Source: Variovorax paradoxus EPS (GTDB lineage: Bacteria > Pseudomonadota > Gammaproteobacteria > Burkholderiales > Burkholderiaceae_C). From it: a DNA stretch of 64,000 nt. Of the stretch, positions 1-7,780 are shown in pieces. Below the pieces are notes generated by a model that did no database searches, was not told the origin of the DNA, and saw only the letters and a program-made list of their open reading frames with translations. The first letter of the stretch is position 1. Each line of letters begins with the position of its first letter. The position numbers were made by a program, and so were the translations under genes. The stretch is taken from assembly GCF_000184745.1 (NCBI RefSeq), contig NC_014931.1, positions 2,108,001 through 2,172,000 on the forward strand. Reading direction: 5' to 3'.

Positions 1-304
1 GGCGCAGCAGGGCCTGCTCCTGTACGCCGATGCGCGCCTGCGACTGCGCCACGCGCAACGCCAACGTGCGGGTGTCGAGCCTGCCGAGCACCTGGCCTGC
101 CCGGACGTGGTCGCCTTCGCGCACCGCGAGCTCGGCCACGCGGTCGTTGGCGTTGAAGGCGAGCGAGACCTGGCGCACATCGACGTTGCCGTAGAGCACG
201 AGCCGGTCGGACGGCGCGGCCGAGCGGTGGGCGTACCACCAGCCGCCGGCCGCGGCGAGCAGCAGCGCGACGACAGCGACGGCGATGAGAGGTTTCTTGT
301 TCAT
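1..304 (-). CDS. HlyD-type efflux periplasmic adaptor (partial, 5' end only)
   Basis: About 101 N-terminal residues are visible; the gene runs off the left edge. The protein opens MNKKPLIAVAVVALLLAA, a single signal-anchor segment, and continues with YGNVDVRQVSLAFN and VREGDHVRAGQVLGRLDT, the barrel-sandwich/biotinyl-lipoyl-like start typical of membrane fusion proteins of the YbhG/HlyD group. Such proteins bridge an inner-membrane exporter and an outer-membrane channel. It is divergent from a CecR-like TetR gene, as ybhG is from cecR (ybiH) in E. coli, and a 20-bp palindrome lies between them, so repression by that regulator is a fair inference. The transporter it serves is outside the window. 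Confidence 0.85.
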   Translation of the reverse strand, partial: MNKKPLIAVAVVALLLAAAGGWWYAHRSAAPSDRLVLYGNVDVRQVSLAFNANDRVAELAVREGDHVRAGQVLGRLDTRTLALRVAQSQARIGVQEQALLR

Positions 305-351
305 GGCGTGTTTCCTGCCGGTTTGCGGACTCGGATGCGGCCGGATGTTAT

Positions 352-371
352 CAAATTCAAATTTGAATTTG
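352..371. promoter_or_regulatory. Perfect 20-bp palindrome, probable TetR operator
   Basis: Arms CAAATTCAAA and TTTGAATTTG form an exact 20-bp palindrome in the divergent region between the adaptor gene (starts 304, minus) and the TetR gene (starts 404, plus). The AT-rich block stands out sharply from its GC-rich surroundings. Its place and symmetry fit an autoregulatory operator for the adjacent TetR protein. Confidence 0.75.
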
Positions 372-403
372 AAGTTATTTTTCAATTCGATTAACCTTGG
401 CCC

Positions 404-1117
404 ATGGCCACCAGCTCTTCCAGTACTTCCGTGCGCGCGCAGCGCACCGACGGCAACACCACGCGCCTGCACATCCTGGAGACCGCGGGCCAGCTGTTCG
501 CCGAACGCGGTTTCGCCGATGCCACGAGCAAGGAAATCTGCACCCGCGCCGGCACCAACATGGCCGCGATCAACTACCACTTCAACGGCCGCGACGGGCT
601 CTACGAGGCCGTGCTGATCGAGGCGCACCGACAGGTGGTGAGCATCGACGAGCTGGCCAGCCTCGCCAGCGCATCGAGCGATCCGCGGCTCAAGCTGCGT
701 GCGTTTCTCACGCACCTGATCGAGATGGGCAGCCAGCCCAAGGCGCCCTGGGGTTTCCGCGTGGTGCTGCGGGAAGCCCTGTCGCCGTCGCCGGCGCTGC
801 CGATGATGATCAAGCGCGCGGTGCTGCCCAAGGCCAAGCTGCTGCGCGGCCTGCTCGGTGCCATCGTGGGATTGCCCGACGACCATCCGGCGGTGCAGCG
901 CGCACTGCTGTTCACCGTGCTGCCGTGCATCGTGATGATGGTGGCGCCCAAGGACCTGAGCAACAAGGTGCTGCCGGCGCTGAAGGACACCCAGGCCCTG
1001 GCCGACGACCTGATGCGCTACGTGCTTGCCGGTCTCGATGCGGTGGCGAAGGAAGCCAAGGCCGCTGAGCCGGCCGAGTCCGTGGCAGCGCCGGCTAAAG
1101 CTGGAAAGCGACGGTAA
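404..1117 (+). CDS. TetR/AcrR family regulator, CecR-like
   Basis: The product has 237 residues. Residues about 20-65 form the TetR helix-turn-helix (ILETAGQLFAERGFADAT, then CTRAGTNMAAINYHF with the usual Y-H-F end). The C-terminal half resembles the CecR/YbiH ligand domain (DUF1956). The ATG at 404 lies just downstream of the 20-bp palindrome. The gene is divergent from an HlyD-type adaptor, so it probably represses an efflux operon and itself until an inducer binds. Its 3' end overlaps the convergent phospholipase-D-like gene by 23 bp. Confidence 0.88.
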   Translation: MATSSSSTSVRAQRTDGNTTRLHILETAGQLFAERGFADATSKEICTRAGTNMAAINYHFNGRDGLYEAVLIEAHRQVVSIDELASLASASSDPRLKLRAFLTHLIEMGSQPKAPWGFRVVLREALSPSPALPMMIKRAVLPKAKLLRGLLGAIVGLPDDHPAVQRALLFTVLPCIVMMVAPKDLSNKVLPALKDTQALADDLMRYVLAGLDAVAKEAKAAEPAESVAAPAKAGKRR

Positions 1118-2474
1118 GCAGCAGCCCCTCGGCCACGTCGCGCACGAGGCCCGGCCGCCGCGCGCGATACGGCTCCCCGGCCGAGGCGGTGGTGTCGATC
1201 CACTCGGCCAGCCAGTCGATCTCGTTCGCGCCGTAGAACACGACCGCCGCCTCGTGGTTCAGCAGCAGGCTGCGCAGATCGAGGTTGATCGAGCCGCACA
1301 TCGCCAGCTCGTTGTCGACCACCACCGCCTTGGCGTGCGCCATGAAGGGCAGCATGCGAAAGCTCACGCCCGCGCGCGCCAGGTCGCGCATGGCGCGGGC
1401 GCGCACGAAGTCGGCCAGGCGATGGTTGGATTGCGCGGGCATCGCGATCGTCACCTGCACGCCGCGCCGGGCCGCCAGCCGCAGCGCATCGCGCAGGCCG
1501 TCGCCGGGCACGAAGTAGGGCGTGATCGCGAGGATGCGGTGCTCGGCGCGAAAGCACGCGTCGATCAGCAGCGCATGCGCCGTGTCCTCGGTCTGGTCGG
1601 GGCCGCTCGGCAGGAACTGGGCCATCGCGGTGCCGGGGGCTTCGAGCAGGTCGTCGCAGGTGATGGCCCGCGCCTTGCGCACGCGCACCGAGCGCCAGTC
1701 GTGATCGAACTGGCGTGCCGCAGCGGCCGCCACGCTGCCGCGCAGGTCGAAAGAAAGATCGCGCCAGGCCTCGGGGTGCTTGTCGTTGCCGGTGAAGTAT
1801 TCGCCCGCGAGATTGCGCCCGCCCGACCAGAGCCAGCCGTCGTCGGCGATGGTGAACTTGCGGTGGTTGCGCAGGTTGCGCGGCCCGGTGCGGCGCAGGC
1901 TGAAGAAGGGACGGAACACCGCCACCTCGCCGCCCGCCGCGCGCAGCAGGTCGAAGTGATGGCGCGGCAGCGAGAGCGCGCCGAAGCCGTCGAGCAGCAC
2001 CCGCACCTTGATGCCGTCCCGCGCACGCTGCGCGAGCCGTGCCAGCACCGCATGGCCCAGCGGGTCGTCGCCGATGATGAAGGTGCACACGTCGATGCGC
2101 TCGCGCGCGCCGTCGATCACCTCGAACAACGCGAGCCGCGCCTGCTCGCCGTCGGCATGCAGGCGCACCGCGCAACGCCCCGGCGGCGCGAGGCCGAAGC
2201 TCTCGATCAGGTCGGCCGCCCAGTGCCCCGGCGGCACCGAGCGCGGCGGCCGCGGCGAGCCGGCCGGGCGCAGCTTGCGCTGGCCGAACAGCAGGTAGAT
2301 CGGGAGGATCAGGTAGGGCATCAGCACCAGCCCCATCACCCACGCGATGGCGGTGGTGGGGGCGCGCTGCTCGCGGCGCGCGCGCGTGGTCAGTACGTAG
2401 ACCAGCAGCGCAAAAGTGACGACGAGGAAATGCTGCGAGGGAGAGGGCAGCCAGTCGAACGCAGGAGTCGGCAT
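1095..2474 (-). CDS. Phospholipase D-like / cardiolipin synthase family protein
   Basis: The 459-residue protein has two N-terminal membrane segments (about 15-30 and 43-63), then two phospholipase D domains. Both HKD motifs are complete: H204-x-K206-x4-D211 (HRKFTIADD) and H380-x-K382-x4-D387 (HAKAVVVDN). The layout of two transmembrane helices plus two HKD half-sites is that of bacterial cardiolipin synthases, which join two phosphatidylglycerols, or phosphatidylglycerol with another lipid, at the inner membrane. Which synthase class it is (ClsA-like or other) cannot be settled here. It overlaps the convergent TetR gene and lies 34 bp downstream of the GST gene. Confidence 0.88.
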   Translation of the reverse strand: MPTPAFDWLPSPSQHFLVVTFALLVYVLTTRARREQRAPTTAIAWVMGLVLMPYLILPIYLLFGQRKLRPAGSPRPPRSVPPGHWAADLIESFGLAPPGRCAVRLHADGEQARLALFEVIDGARERIDVCTFIIGDDPLGHAVLARLAQRARDGIKVRVLLDGFGALSLPRHHFDLLRAAGGEVAVFRPFFSLRRTGPRNLRNHRKFTIADDGWLWSGGRNLAGEYFTGNDKHPEAWRDLSFDLRGSVAAAAARQFDHDWRSVRVRKARAITCDDLLEAPGTAMAQFLPSGPDQTEDTAHALLIDACFRAEHRILAITPYFVPGDGLRDALRLAARRGVQVTIAMPAQSNHRLADFVRARAMRDLARAGVSFRMLPFMAHAKAVVVDNELAMCGSINLDLRSLLLNHEAAVVFYGANEIDWLAEWIDTTASAGEPYRARRPGLVRDVAEGLLLTVAFQL

Positions 2475-2508
2475 GGGGCCGATGATGCCTCAGCGCGCCT
2501 GCAATGGA

Positions 2509-3174
2509 TCAGCGCTGCAGGAAGGCGGGCACCTCGCGGCCCTCGGAGGCGAGGAACTTCATCATCGGATCGACCACCGCATGCACCGCGGGTCGGTCGC
2601 GCACGCGGTTGCGCCAGGCGATGAGGCGTGGCGTCGCATCGGTCATGCCGGCGCCCTTGCGGTCGGCAAAGATGCAGGCCATGTAGAAGGCGATGTCCGC
2701 GAAGGAGTAGGGGCCCGCGAGGTATTCGCGTCCGGCGAGCAGGCCTTCCATCTCGGCGTAGTAGCGCGCGCAGGCTGCGCACGCGGCGACGGCCGGCGCG
2801 CTCTGCATGTCGTTCTGCAGGCCGAAGAGCTTGATGACGTTCGGGAAGAACACCTCGTCGGCCTTCTGCTCCAGCTGCCGCGCCCGTGCCCGGTCGGCGA
2901 TGCCTTCGGGCCACAGGGCGGGAGTGGGGTAGCGGTCTTCGAGGTATTCGAAGATCTGGGTCGAGTCGAACAGCGCCACCGCGTCGTCGACCAGCACGGG
3001 CACCTGCTGCTTGACGGCGTTGACCCGAAGCACCTCGGGGTGCTTCGGCTCGTAGGCGTCGTCCTTGGTGAACGGCACCATGACGAGGTCGAAGGCGACG
3101 CCTTTTTCGCGTGCCGCGATCTCGACCTTGGCGCCGAACATGCTGAGGGGGCCGGAATAGATGTGAGTCGTCAT
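2509..3174 (-). CDS. Glutathione S-transferase family protein
   Basis: The product has 221 residues, normal for cytosolic bacterial GSTs. The N-terminal thioredoxin-like domain shows the cis-Pro segment (QQVPVLVDD) followed by LFDSTQIFEYLEDRYP, which matches the glutathione-binding 'ES/DS-x-x-I-xx-YL' motif. The rest is the all-helical C-terminal domain. GSTs conjugate or isomerise electrophiles with glutathione. It sits 27 bp downstream of the MetE-like gene on the same strand, so the two are probably co-transcribed from the promoter they share with the divergent vanA. This hints at a link to aromatic metabolism, but the substrate is not evident. Confidence 0.88.
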   Translation of the reverse strand: MTTHIYSGPLSMFGAKVEIAAREKGVAFDLVMVPFTKDDAYEPKHPEVLRVNAVKQQVPVLVDDAVALFDSTQIFEYLEDRYPTPALWPEGIADRARARQLEQKADEVFFPNVIKLFGLQNDMQSAPAVAACAACARYYAEMEGLLAGREYLAGPYSFADIAFYMACIFADRKGAGMTDATPRLIAWRNRVRDRPAVHAVVDPMMKFLASEGREVPAFLQR

Positions 3175-3201
3175 GCCCCCGACTTCACCAGAAACGGTGC
3201 C

Positions 3202-4323
3202 TCAGGTCGAGCCCCAGACCTCCTGCGCCGTCTCGACCACCAGGCGCAGCTTGTTGCGCTGCGCTTCCACTGCGATGTTGTTGCCATGCACCGTGCTGGA
3301 GAAGCCGCACTGCGGCGACAGCGCGAGCTGCTCGAGCGGCGCGTACTTGGCGGCGTCCTCGATGCGGCGCTTGAGCTCGTCCTTGTCCTCCATCTCGCCG
3401 AACTTGGTGGTCACGAGGCCCAGCACCACCGTCTTGCCCTTGGGCAGATAGCGCAGCGGCTTGAAGTCGCCCGAGCGGGCGTCGTCGTATTCCATGAAGT
3501 AGGCGTCCAGGTCCATCTCCTTCAGGAGCGCCTCGGCCACCGGCTCGTAGTTGCCGGCCGCGGCGTGCGTGCTCTTGAAGTTGCCGCGGCACAGGTGCAT
3601 CGCGAGCAACATGCCCGGCGGCTTCTGCGCGACCACCTTGTTGATGAATGCGGCATAGCGATGCGGCAGTTCGTTCGGGTCGTCGCCGCGCTTGCGGGCG
3701 GCTTCGCGCATGTGCTCGTCGCAGAGGTAGGCAAGGTTGGTGTCGTCCATCTGCACGTAGGTGCAGCCGGCGGCGGCCAGCGAGCGCAGTTCGTCGCCAT
3801 AGGCCTTGGCTACGTCGTCGTAGAACACCGGGTCGAGCTCGGGGTACGCGTCCTTGCTGATGCCGGCGCGGCCGCCGCGGAAGTGCAGCATGGTCGGCGA
3901 GGGGATCGTCACCTTGGGCGTGCGGCCCGCGGAAACCTGGCTCTTGAGGTACTGGAAATCGGCAAGCTGGATGTCCTTGACGTGGCGCACCTTGTCGATC
4001 ACGCGCATCGCGGGCGGCGCCAGTTCCTCGGTGCCGTCGGGCTTGCGGATGGTGACCGGAATGTCGGTCTTCACGCCGCCCAACTGGTCGAGAAAGTCGA
4101 TGTGGAAGTACGTGCGGCGGAACTCGCCGTCGGTAATGCTTTTGAGGCCGATGTCTTCCTGGAAGCGGACGATCTCGGTGATGGCCTTGTCTTCGACCGT
4201 GCGCAGTTGCTCGGGCGTGATCTCGCCCTTGGCTTTCTGCTCGCGCGCTTCGAGCAGGTATTTGGGGCGCAGGAAACTGCCGACGTGGTCGTAGCGTGCG
4301 GGCAGGGCGGCGTGCTGGGACAT
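3202..4323 (-). CDS. MetE C-terminal-like (cobalamin-independent methionine synthase family) protein
   Basis: At 373 residues this is only the catalytic core of the family; full MetE is about 760. The zinc/thiol site is present: H243 and C245 in AMHLCRGNF, E278 in AYFMEYDDA, and C339 in LSPQCGFSS. The N-terminus (YDHVGSFLRP) is typical of short methyltetrahydropteroyl-glutamate/homocysteine methyltransferase-like proteins. Such short members may transfer methyl from a donor other than the polyglutamate folate; the donor and acceptor here are unknown. It is divergent from vanA, and two GTATAC boxes lie in the shared promoter, so co-regulation with the O-demethylase is likely. A role in handling the released C1 unit is a hypothesis only. 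Confidence 0.85.
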   Translation of the reverse strand: MSQHAALPARYDHVGSFLRPKYLLEAREQKAKGEITPEQLRTVEDKAITEIVRFQEDIGLKSITDGEFRRTYFHIDFLDQLGGVKTDIPVTIRKPDGTEELAPPAMRVIDKVRHVKDIQLADFQYLKSQVSAGRTPKVTIPSPTMLHFRGGRAGISKDAYPELDPVFYDDVAKAYGDELRSLAAAGCTYVQMDDTNLAYLCDEHMREAARKRGDDPNELPHRYAAFINKVVAQKPPGMLLAMHLCRGNFKSTHAAAGNYEPVAEALLKEMDLDAYFMEYDDARSGDFKPLRYLPKGKTVVLGLVTTKFGEMEDKDELKRRIEDAAKYAPLEQLALSPQCGFSSTVHGNNIAVEAQRNKLRLVVETAQEVWGST

Positions 4324-4387
4324 GGGGTGAACTCCGTCGTGGCTGATAACGAACGGAGCATCCTATCGCCTTCGAAAGTGACTTGTT

Positions 4388-4460
4388 TGTATACGTTGAT
4401 GTCGGTATTTACCCTTGGATCAGGCGTTTCAAGCTGTCTATTTCATGATTTCTGTATACA
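4388..4460. promoter_or_regulatory. Twin TGTATAC operators in the metE-like/vanA divergent promoter
   Basis: TGTATAC at 4388-4394 and the full palindrome TGTATACA at 4453-4460 lie 65 bp apart. FCD-type GntR regulators (FadR subfamily) commonly bind sites centred on GTATAC or T-GT-N-AC-A. A gene of exactly this type follows vanA. The second site ends 10 bp before the vanA ATG, a position suited to repression; the first lies nearer the minus-strand gene. Confidence 0.65.
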
Positions 4461-4470
4461 TTGGGTATTC

Positions 4471-5580
4471 ATGAAAACGCCCACGACCGCCTTTCCACTG
4501 AACGCCTGGTACGCCGCCGCCTACGACGTCGAAGTGCGCCACGCGCTGCTGTCCCGCACGATCTGCAACCAGAAAGTGGTGCTGTTCCGCCGCACCGACG
4601 GCCAGGTGGCAGTGCTCGAAGACGCCTGCTGGCACCGCCTGATGCCGCTCTCGCTCGGCCGCCTCGAAGGCGACGAACTGGTCTGCGGTTATCACGGCCT
4701 CGTCTACAACAGCCAGGGCCGCTGCACCCACATGCCGAGCCAGGAAACGCTCAATCCCTCGGCCTGCGTGCGCAGCTTTCCGGTGGTCGAGAAGCACCGC
4801 TTCGTCTGGATCTGGCCCGGCGACCCGGCCAAGGCCGACCCGGCGCTCGTGCCCGACATGCACTGGAACGACGACCCCGCCTGGGCCGGCGACGGCAAGA
4901 TGATCCGCGTCAACTGCGACTACCGGCTCGTGGTCGACAACCTCATGGACTTGACGCACGAGACCTTCGTGCACGGCTCCTCCATCGGCAACCGCGAAGT
5001 CGCCGAGGCGCCCTTCGTCGCCACGCACGGCGACCGCTCGGCCACCGTCACGCGCTGGATGGAAGGCATCGACGCGCCGCCGTTCTGGGGCGGCCAGATC
5101 CGCCATGCGCGCGGCTACACGGGCAAGGTCGATCGCTGGCAGATCATCCGTTTCGAAGGTCCGTGCACGGTGAACATCGACGTCGGCGTGGCCGAGGCCG
5201 GCAGCGGCGCGGTACCCAAGGACGGCAACCCCGGCGACCGCAGCAAGGGCGTCAACGGCTACGTGCTCAACACCATCACGCCCGAGACCGACAAGACCTG
5301 CCTCTACTTCTGGGCGTTCGCGCGCAACTACTGCCTCGGCGAGCAGCGCCTCACGCACGAGTTGCGCGAAGGCGTGGCCGGCATCTTCCGCGAAGACGAA
5401 CTGGTGCTCGAAGCCCAGCAGAAGGCGATGGACGACCACCCCGACCACCAGTTCTACAACCTCAACATCGATGCCGGTTCGATGTGGGCGCGCCGGCTGA
5501 TCGACCGCATGGTCGAGAAGGAAAAGCCCGCGCGCGCCGCGATCCCGATCCGGCCCGTCGACCAGAAGCAGGCCGCATGA
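4471..5580 (+). CDS. vanA: Vanillate O-demethylase oxygenase subunit-like Rieske protein
   Basis: From the ATG at 4471 the protein has 369 residues. The Rieske [2Fe-2S] ligands are C53-x-H55 (ACWHRLMPLSLG) and C72-x2-H75 (CGYHGLV). The mononuclear iron site shows DNLMDLTHETFVHGSS, with H163 and H168, matching the VanA signature almost word for word, followed by APPFWGG and VDRWQIIRF as in VanA. These enzymes oxidise the aryl O-methyl group of vanillate to release formaldehyde and protocatechuate, taking electrons from VanB. The reductase gene lies two genes downstream. The first Rieske box has W54 where Pseudomonas VanA has Pro, so the substrate may be a related methoxy-aromatic. Confidence 0.83.
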   Translation: MKTPTTAFPLNAWYAAAYDVEVRHALLSRTICNQKVVLFRRTDGQVAVLEDACWHRLMPLSLGRLEGDELVCGYHGLVYNSQGRCTHMPSQETLNPSACVRSFPVVEKHRFVWIWPGDPAKADPALVPDMHWNDDPAWAGDGKMIRVNCDYRLVVDNLMDLTHETFVHGSSIGNREVAEAPFVATHGDRSATVTRWMEGIDAPPFWGGQIRHARGYTGKVDRWQIIRFEGPCTVNIDVGVAEAGSGAVPKDGNPGDRSKGVNGYVLNTITPETDKTCLYFWAFARNYCLGEQRLTHELREGVAGIFREDELVLEAQQKAMDDHPDHQFYNLNIDAGSMWARRLIDRMVEKEKPARAAIPIRPVDQKQAA

Positions 5581-6350
5581 AGGCCGCCGTGGTTTCCCCC
5601 ATCGAACCCGGCGACACCGGCAGTTCGCAGGCCGTGAAGGCGCAGTTGCGGCTGCGCGAAATGATCCTTGCGGGCGAACTGCCCGGCGGTGCGCGCATCG
5701 CCGAAGTGGCGATCTCCGAACAGCTCGGCGTCTCGCGCACGCCGGTGCGCAGCGCGCTGATGCGGCTCGAACAGGAAGGCTTGCTCGAAGCGCTGCCCAA
5801 CGGTGGGTACGCGGTGCGCACGTTCTCCGAGCGCGACGTGGCCGATGCCATCGAGCTGCGCGGCACGCTCGAAGGACTGGTCGCCCGTCTCGCGGCCGAA
5901 CGCGGCGCGGCGCCCGTCGTGTTGCGTGAAGCGCGCGCCTGCCTGCAACGCATCGACGAACTGCTGCGCGAGCCCGCGCTCGACGATGCGGCGTTCTCCC
6001 GCTACGTCACGCACAACGAGAAATTCCATGCGCTGCTGTGCGAGATGGCCGGCAGCCCGGTCATCGCGCAGCAACTGGAGCGCGTGGTCAACCTGCCGTT
6101 CGCCTCGCCGTCGGGCTTCGTCATCGTGCAGGCCAATTCGCCGGCCGCGCGCGACATGCTCGTGATTGCGCAGGACCAGCACCTGCAGGTGCTCGACGCC
6201 ATCGAATCCGGCGAAGGCTCGCGCGCCGAGGCGCTGATGCGCGAGCACAGCCGCATCGCGCGACGCAACCTGCGCGAGGCGCTGCACGGCACGCCGACCG
6301 CCGAGCAGCGCCCGCTGCCCGGCGTGCAACTGATCCGCCGCCGCGGCTGA
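5577..6350 (+). CDS. vanR: GntR family (FadR/FCD subfamily) regulator, VanR-like
   Basis: The 257-residue protein starts with an ATG overlapping the vanA stop (ATGA), which indicates translational coupling. Residues about 20-85 form the winged helix (LREMILAGELPGG, then ISEQLGVSRTPVRSALMRLEQEGL), and the remainder is the all-helical FCD ligand domain. Being sandwiched between oxygenase and reductase genes makes it the likely local regulator, with the GTATAC boxes before vanA as likely targets. FCD regulators normally repress until a pathway carboxylate binds. The symbol rests on context, not on a diagnostic sequence. Confidence 0.82.
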   Translation: MKAAVVSPIEPGDTGSSQAVKAQLRLREMILAGELPGGARIAEVAISEQLGVSRTPVRSALMRLEQEGLLEALPNGGYAVRTFSERDVADAIELRGTLEGLVARLAAERGAAPVVLREARACLQRIDELLREPALDDAAFSRYVTHNEKFHALLCEMAGSPVIAQQLERVVNLPFASPSGFVIVQANSPAARDMLVIAQDQHLQVLDAIESGEGSRAEALMREHSRIARRNLREALHGTPTAEQRPLPGVQLIRRRG

Positions 6351-6389
6351 TCGCGACCGTTCTCTCTCTTTCTTTGTTGGTGTCCCCCG

Positions 6390-7376
6390 ATGAAAAGCGA
6401 TCTTCAATGGATGCAGGCGCAGGTGGTTGCGCTGCGCGATGTCACGCCCACGGTGCGCGAGTTCGAGCTCCGGCCCGAGTCGGGCTTTGCCGCGTCGTAT
6501 GAACCCGGCGCCCACCTGCAGGTGCAGGTGATGACTGCGCAGGGCAGGCTGCAGACGCGCTCGTATTCGCTCGTCGGCGAGGGCGACGGCCAGTGCTGGC
6601 GCATCGCGGTCAAGCGCCTGGACGACGGCCGCGGCGGCTCGCTCGCGATGTGGCAACTGGCGCCCGGCGACCGGCTGCAGGTGAGCGCGCCGCAGAACCA
6701 CTTTGCGCTCGACCTTTCCGCGCCCGGGTACCTGCTGGTGGCGGGCGGCATCGGCATCACGCCGCTCGTGCTGATGGCGCAGCGCCTCGGCGCCCATGCG
6801 AAGCGCAGCGGGGTGCCGGTGAAGATGCTCTACGGCGCACGCCATGCCGGCGAGTTCGGCTACCTCCCGCATCTGCAGGAGGCACTCGGCGAGAACGTCG
6901 CCGCGCACGAAGGCTCGAAGCCAATCGATTTCCAAGCCGCCATCGCCGAGCTGCCGCCCGGCGGTCAGCTCTACACCTGCGGCCCGGTGCCGATGCTCGA
7001 AGCCGTCAAGCGCGCCTGGGAGGCGGCCGGCCGCGCCCCGGCGGACCTGCGCTTCGAAACCTTCGGCAGCAGCGGCCGCCTTGCAACGCAGGCTTTCACG
7101 GTGCGCATCCCCCGGCACGACCTGTCGATCACCGTGCCCGCCGACTGCACCCTGCTCGATGCGCTCGACGCCGCCGGCGTGCAGACCCTCTCGGACTGCA
7201 AGCGCGGCGAATGCGGCCTCTGCGCCACGGACGTGCTCTCGGTCGAAGGCGAAGTCGATCACCGCGACGTGTTCCTGAGCGCCCACGAGAAAGCAGCCAC
7301 CACCCGCATCTGCGCCTGCGTGTCACGCGCCGTGGGTACGCTCACGCTCGATTCCGCTTACCGCGCCGACAGTTGA
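6390..7376 (+). CDS. vanB: Vanillate O-demethylase reductase-like (PDR/VanB family) oxidoreductase
   Basis: The product has 328 residues with three domains in the phthalate-dioxygenase-reductase order. A flavin domain carries RSYSL (57-61). A NAD-binding domain has GGIGITPL (119-126) and TCGP (206-209). A C-terminal plant-type ferredoxin has cysteines C270, C275, C278 (SDCKRGECGLC) and a fourth at about C308. It passes electrons from NAD(P)H through FMN and [2Fe-2S] to the Rieske oxygenase encoded 0.8 kb upstream. The ATG at 6390 is 39 bp after the regulator stop, so the three genes look like one operon. Confidence 0.88.
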   Translation: MKSDLQWMQAQVVALRDVTPTVREFELRPESGFAASYEPGAHLQVQVMTAQGRLQTRSYSLVGEGDGQCWRIAVKRLDDGRGGSLAMWQLAPGDRLQVSAPQNHFALDLSAPGYLLVAGGIGITPLVLMAQRLGAHAKRSGVPVKMLYGARHAGEFGYLPHLQEALGENVAAHEGSKPIDFQAAIAELPPGGQLYTCGPVPMLEAVKRAWEAAGRAPADLRFETFGSSGRLATQAFTVRIPRHDLSITVPADCTLLDALDAAGVQTLSDCKRGECGLCATDVLSVEGEVDHRDVFLSAHEKAATTRICACVSRAVGTLTLDSAYRADS

Positions 7377-7410
7377 TATCCCCCGGCCGTTCGGGCTGCT
7401 CGCCCCCATT

Positions 7411-7475
7411 AGTTCGGGCCGTTCGCCCCATCCGTTCGGGCCGTTCGCCCCATCCGTTCGGGCCGTGCGCCCCAT
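7411..7475. repeat. Tandem repeat, three copies of a 22-bp unit
   Basis: Units at 7411-7431 (first copy one base short), 7432-7453 and 7454-7475 follow the pattern CCGTTCGGGCCGTTCGCCCC plus AT, with one T-to-G change in the third. The array runs directly into the left arm of the following inverted repeat, whose first bases (CCGTTCGGGC) resemble the unit start, so the array probably grew from that element. Confidence 0.85.
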
Positions 7476-7476
7476 C

Positions 7477-7534
7477 CGTTCGGGCTGAGCCTGTCGAAGC
7501 CGTGCGCAAGGCTTCGACAGGCTCAGCCCGAACG
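7477..7534. repeat. 25-bp perfect inverted repeat (extragenic palindrome)
   Basis: The left arm 7477-7501 begins CGTTCGGGCTGAGCCTGTCG and the right arm 7510-7534 is its exact reverse complement, around an 8-nt loop. The core CTTCGACAGGCTCAG is a sequence I recognise as a widespread extragenic palindrome of proteobacteria. There is no T-tract, so it is a poor intrinsic terminator but could stabilise the vanB mRNA end. Confidence 0.85.
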
Positions 7535-7628
7535 ATGGTGACATCAGCCCGAACGGTGGTGACATCAGCCGCAACGGTGGTGACATCAGCCGCAACGGTG
7601 GTGAGATCAGCCGCAACGGTGGCGGCGA
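7531..7628. repeat. Tandem repeat, four and a half copies of a 21-bp unit
   Basis: Units start at 7531, 7552, 7573 and 7594, with a partial unit at 7615. The consensus is AACGGTGGTGACATCAGCCGC less one base at most in variants. The first unit begins inside the right arm of the inverted repeat, so the array appears to have expanded from that edge. Confidence 0.85.
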
Positions 7629-7780
7629 AGAGTGCTGCGCGATCATCGCGCAGTTCATTTATTGATCGCGCAACAAAGGCCCGCGAGAGGGGCCGGCTAG
7701 GTGATTGCCTGCTCCGCCGAATGTTGCAAAGTGTTGAAAATAGCCCCGGTTTCGCATTCCGTCCCTCCTAGGAAAACCTC

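Larger units (their letters stand above)
7377..7780. other. 404-bp intergenic spacer made largely of repeats
   Basis: I see no credible gene between vanB and the ABC receptor gene. From left to right it holds three tandem 22-bp units, a 25-bp perfect inverted repeat, four tandem 21-bp units, and a small inverted repeat (CTGCGCGAT/ATCGCGCAG, 7635-7653). The remaining 120 bp should carry the promoter of the downstream transporter genes; GGAAAA at 7771-7776 is the best ribosome-site candidate, a weak one. Confidence 0.8.

Noticed and set aside
7411..7628. Possible CRISPR array
   Set aside because: The 22-bp and 21-bp units are directly tandem with no spacers, and no cas genes are nearby.
7323..7658. 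A 111-codon minus-strand frame encoding repeated LRLMSPP units
   Set aside because: The peptide repeats come only from the 21-bp DNA repeats; no ribosome site and no plausible protein character.
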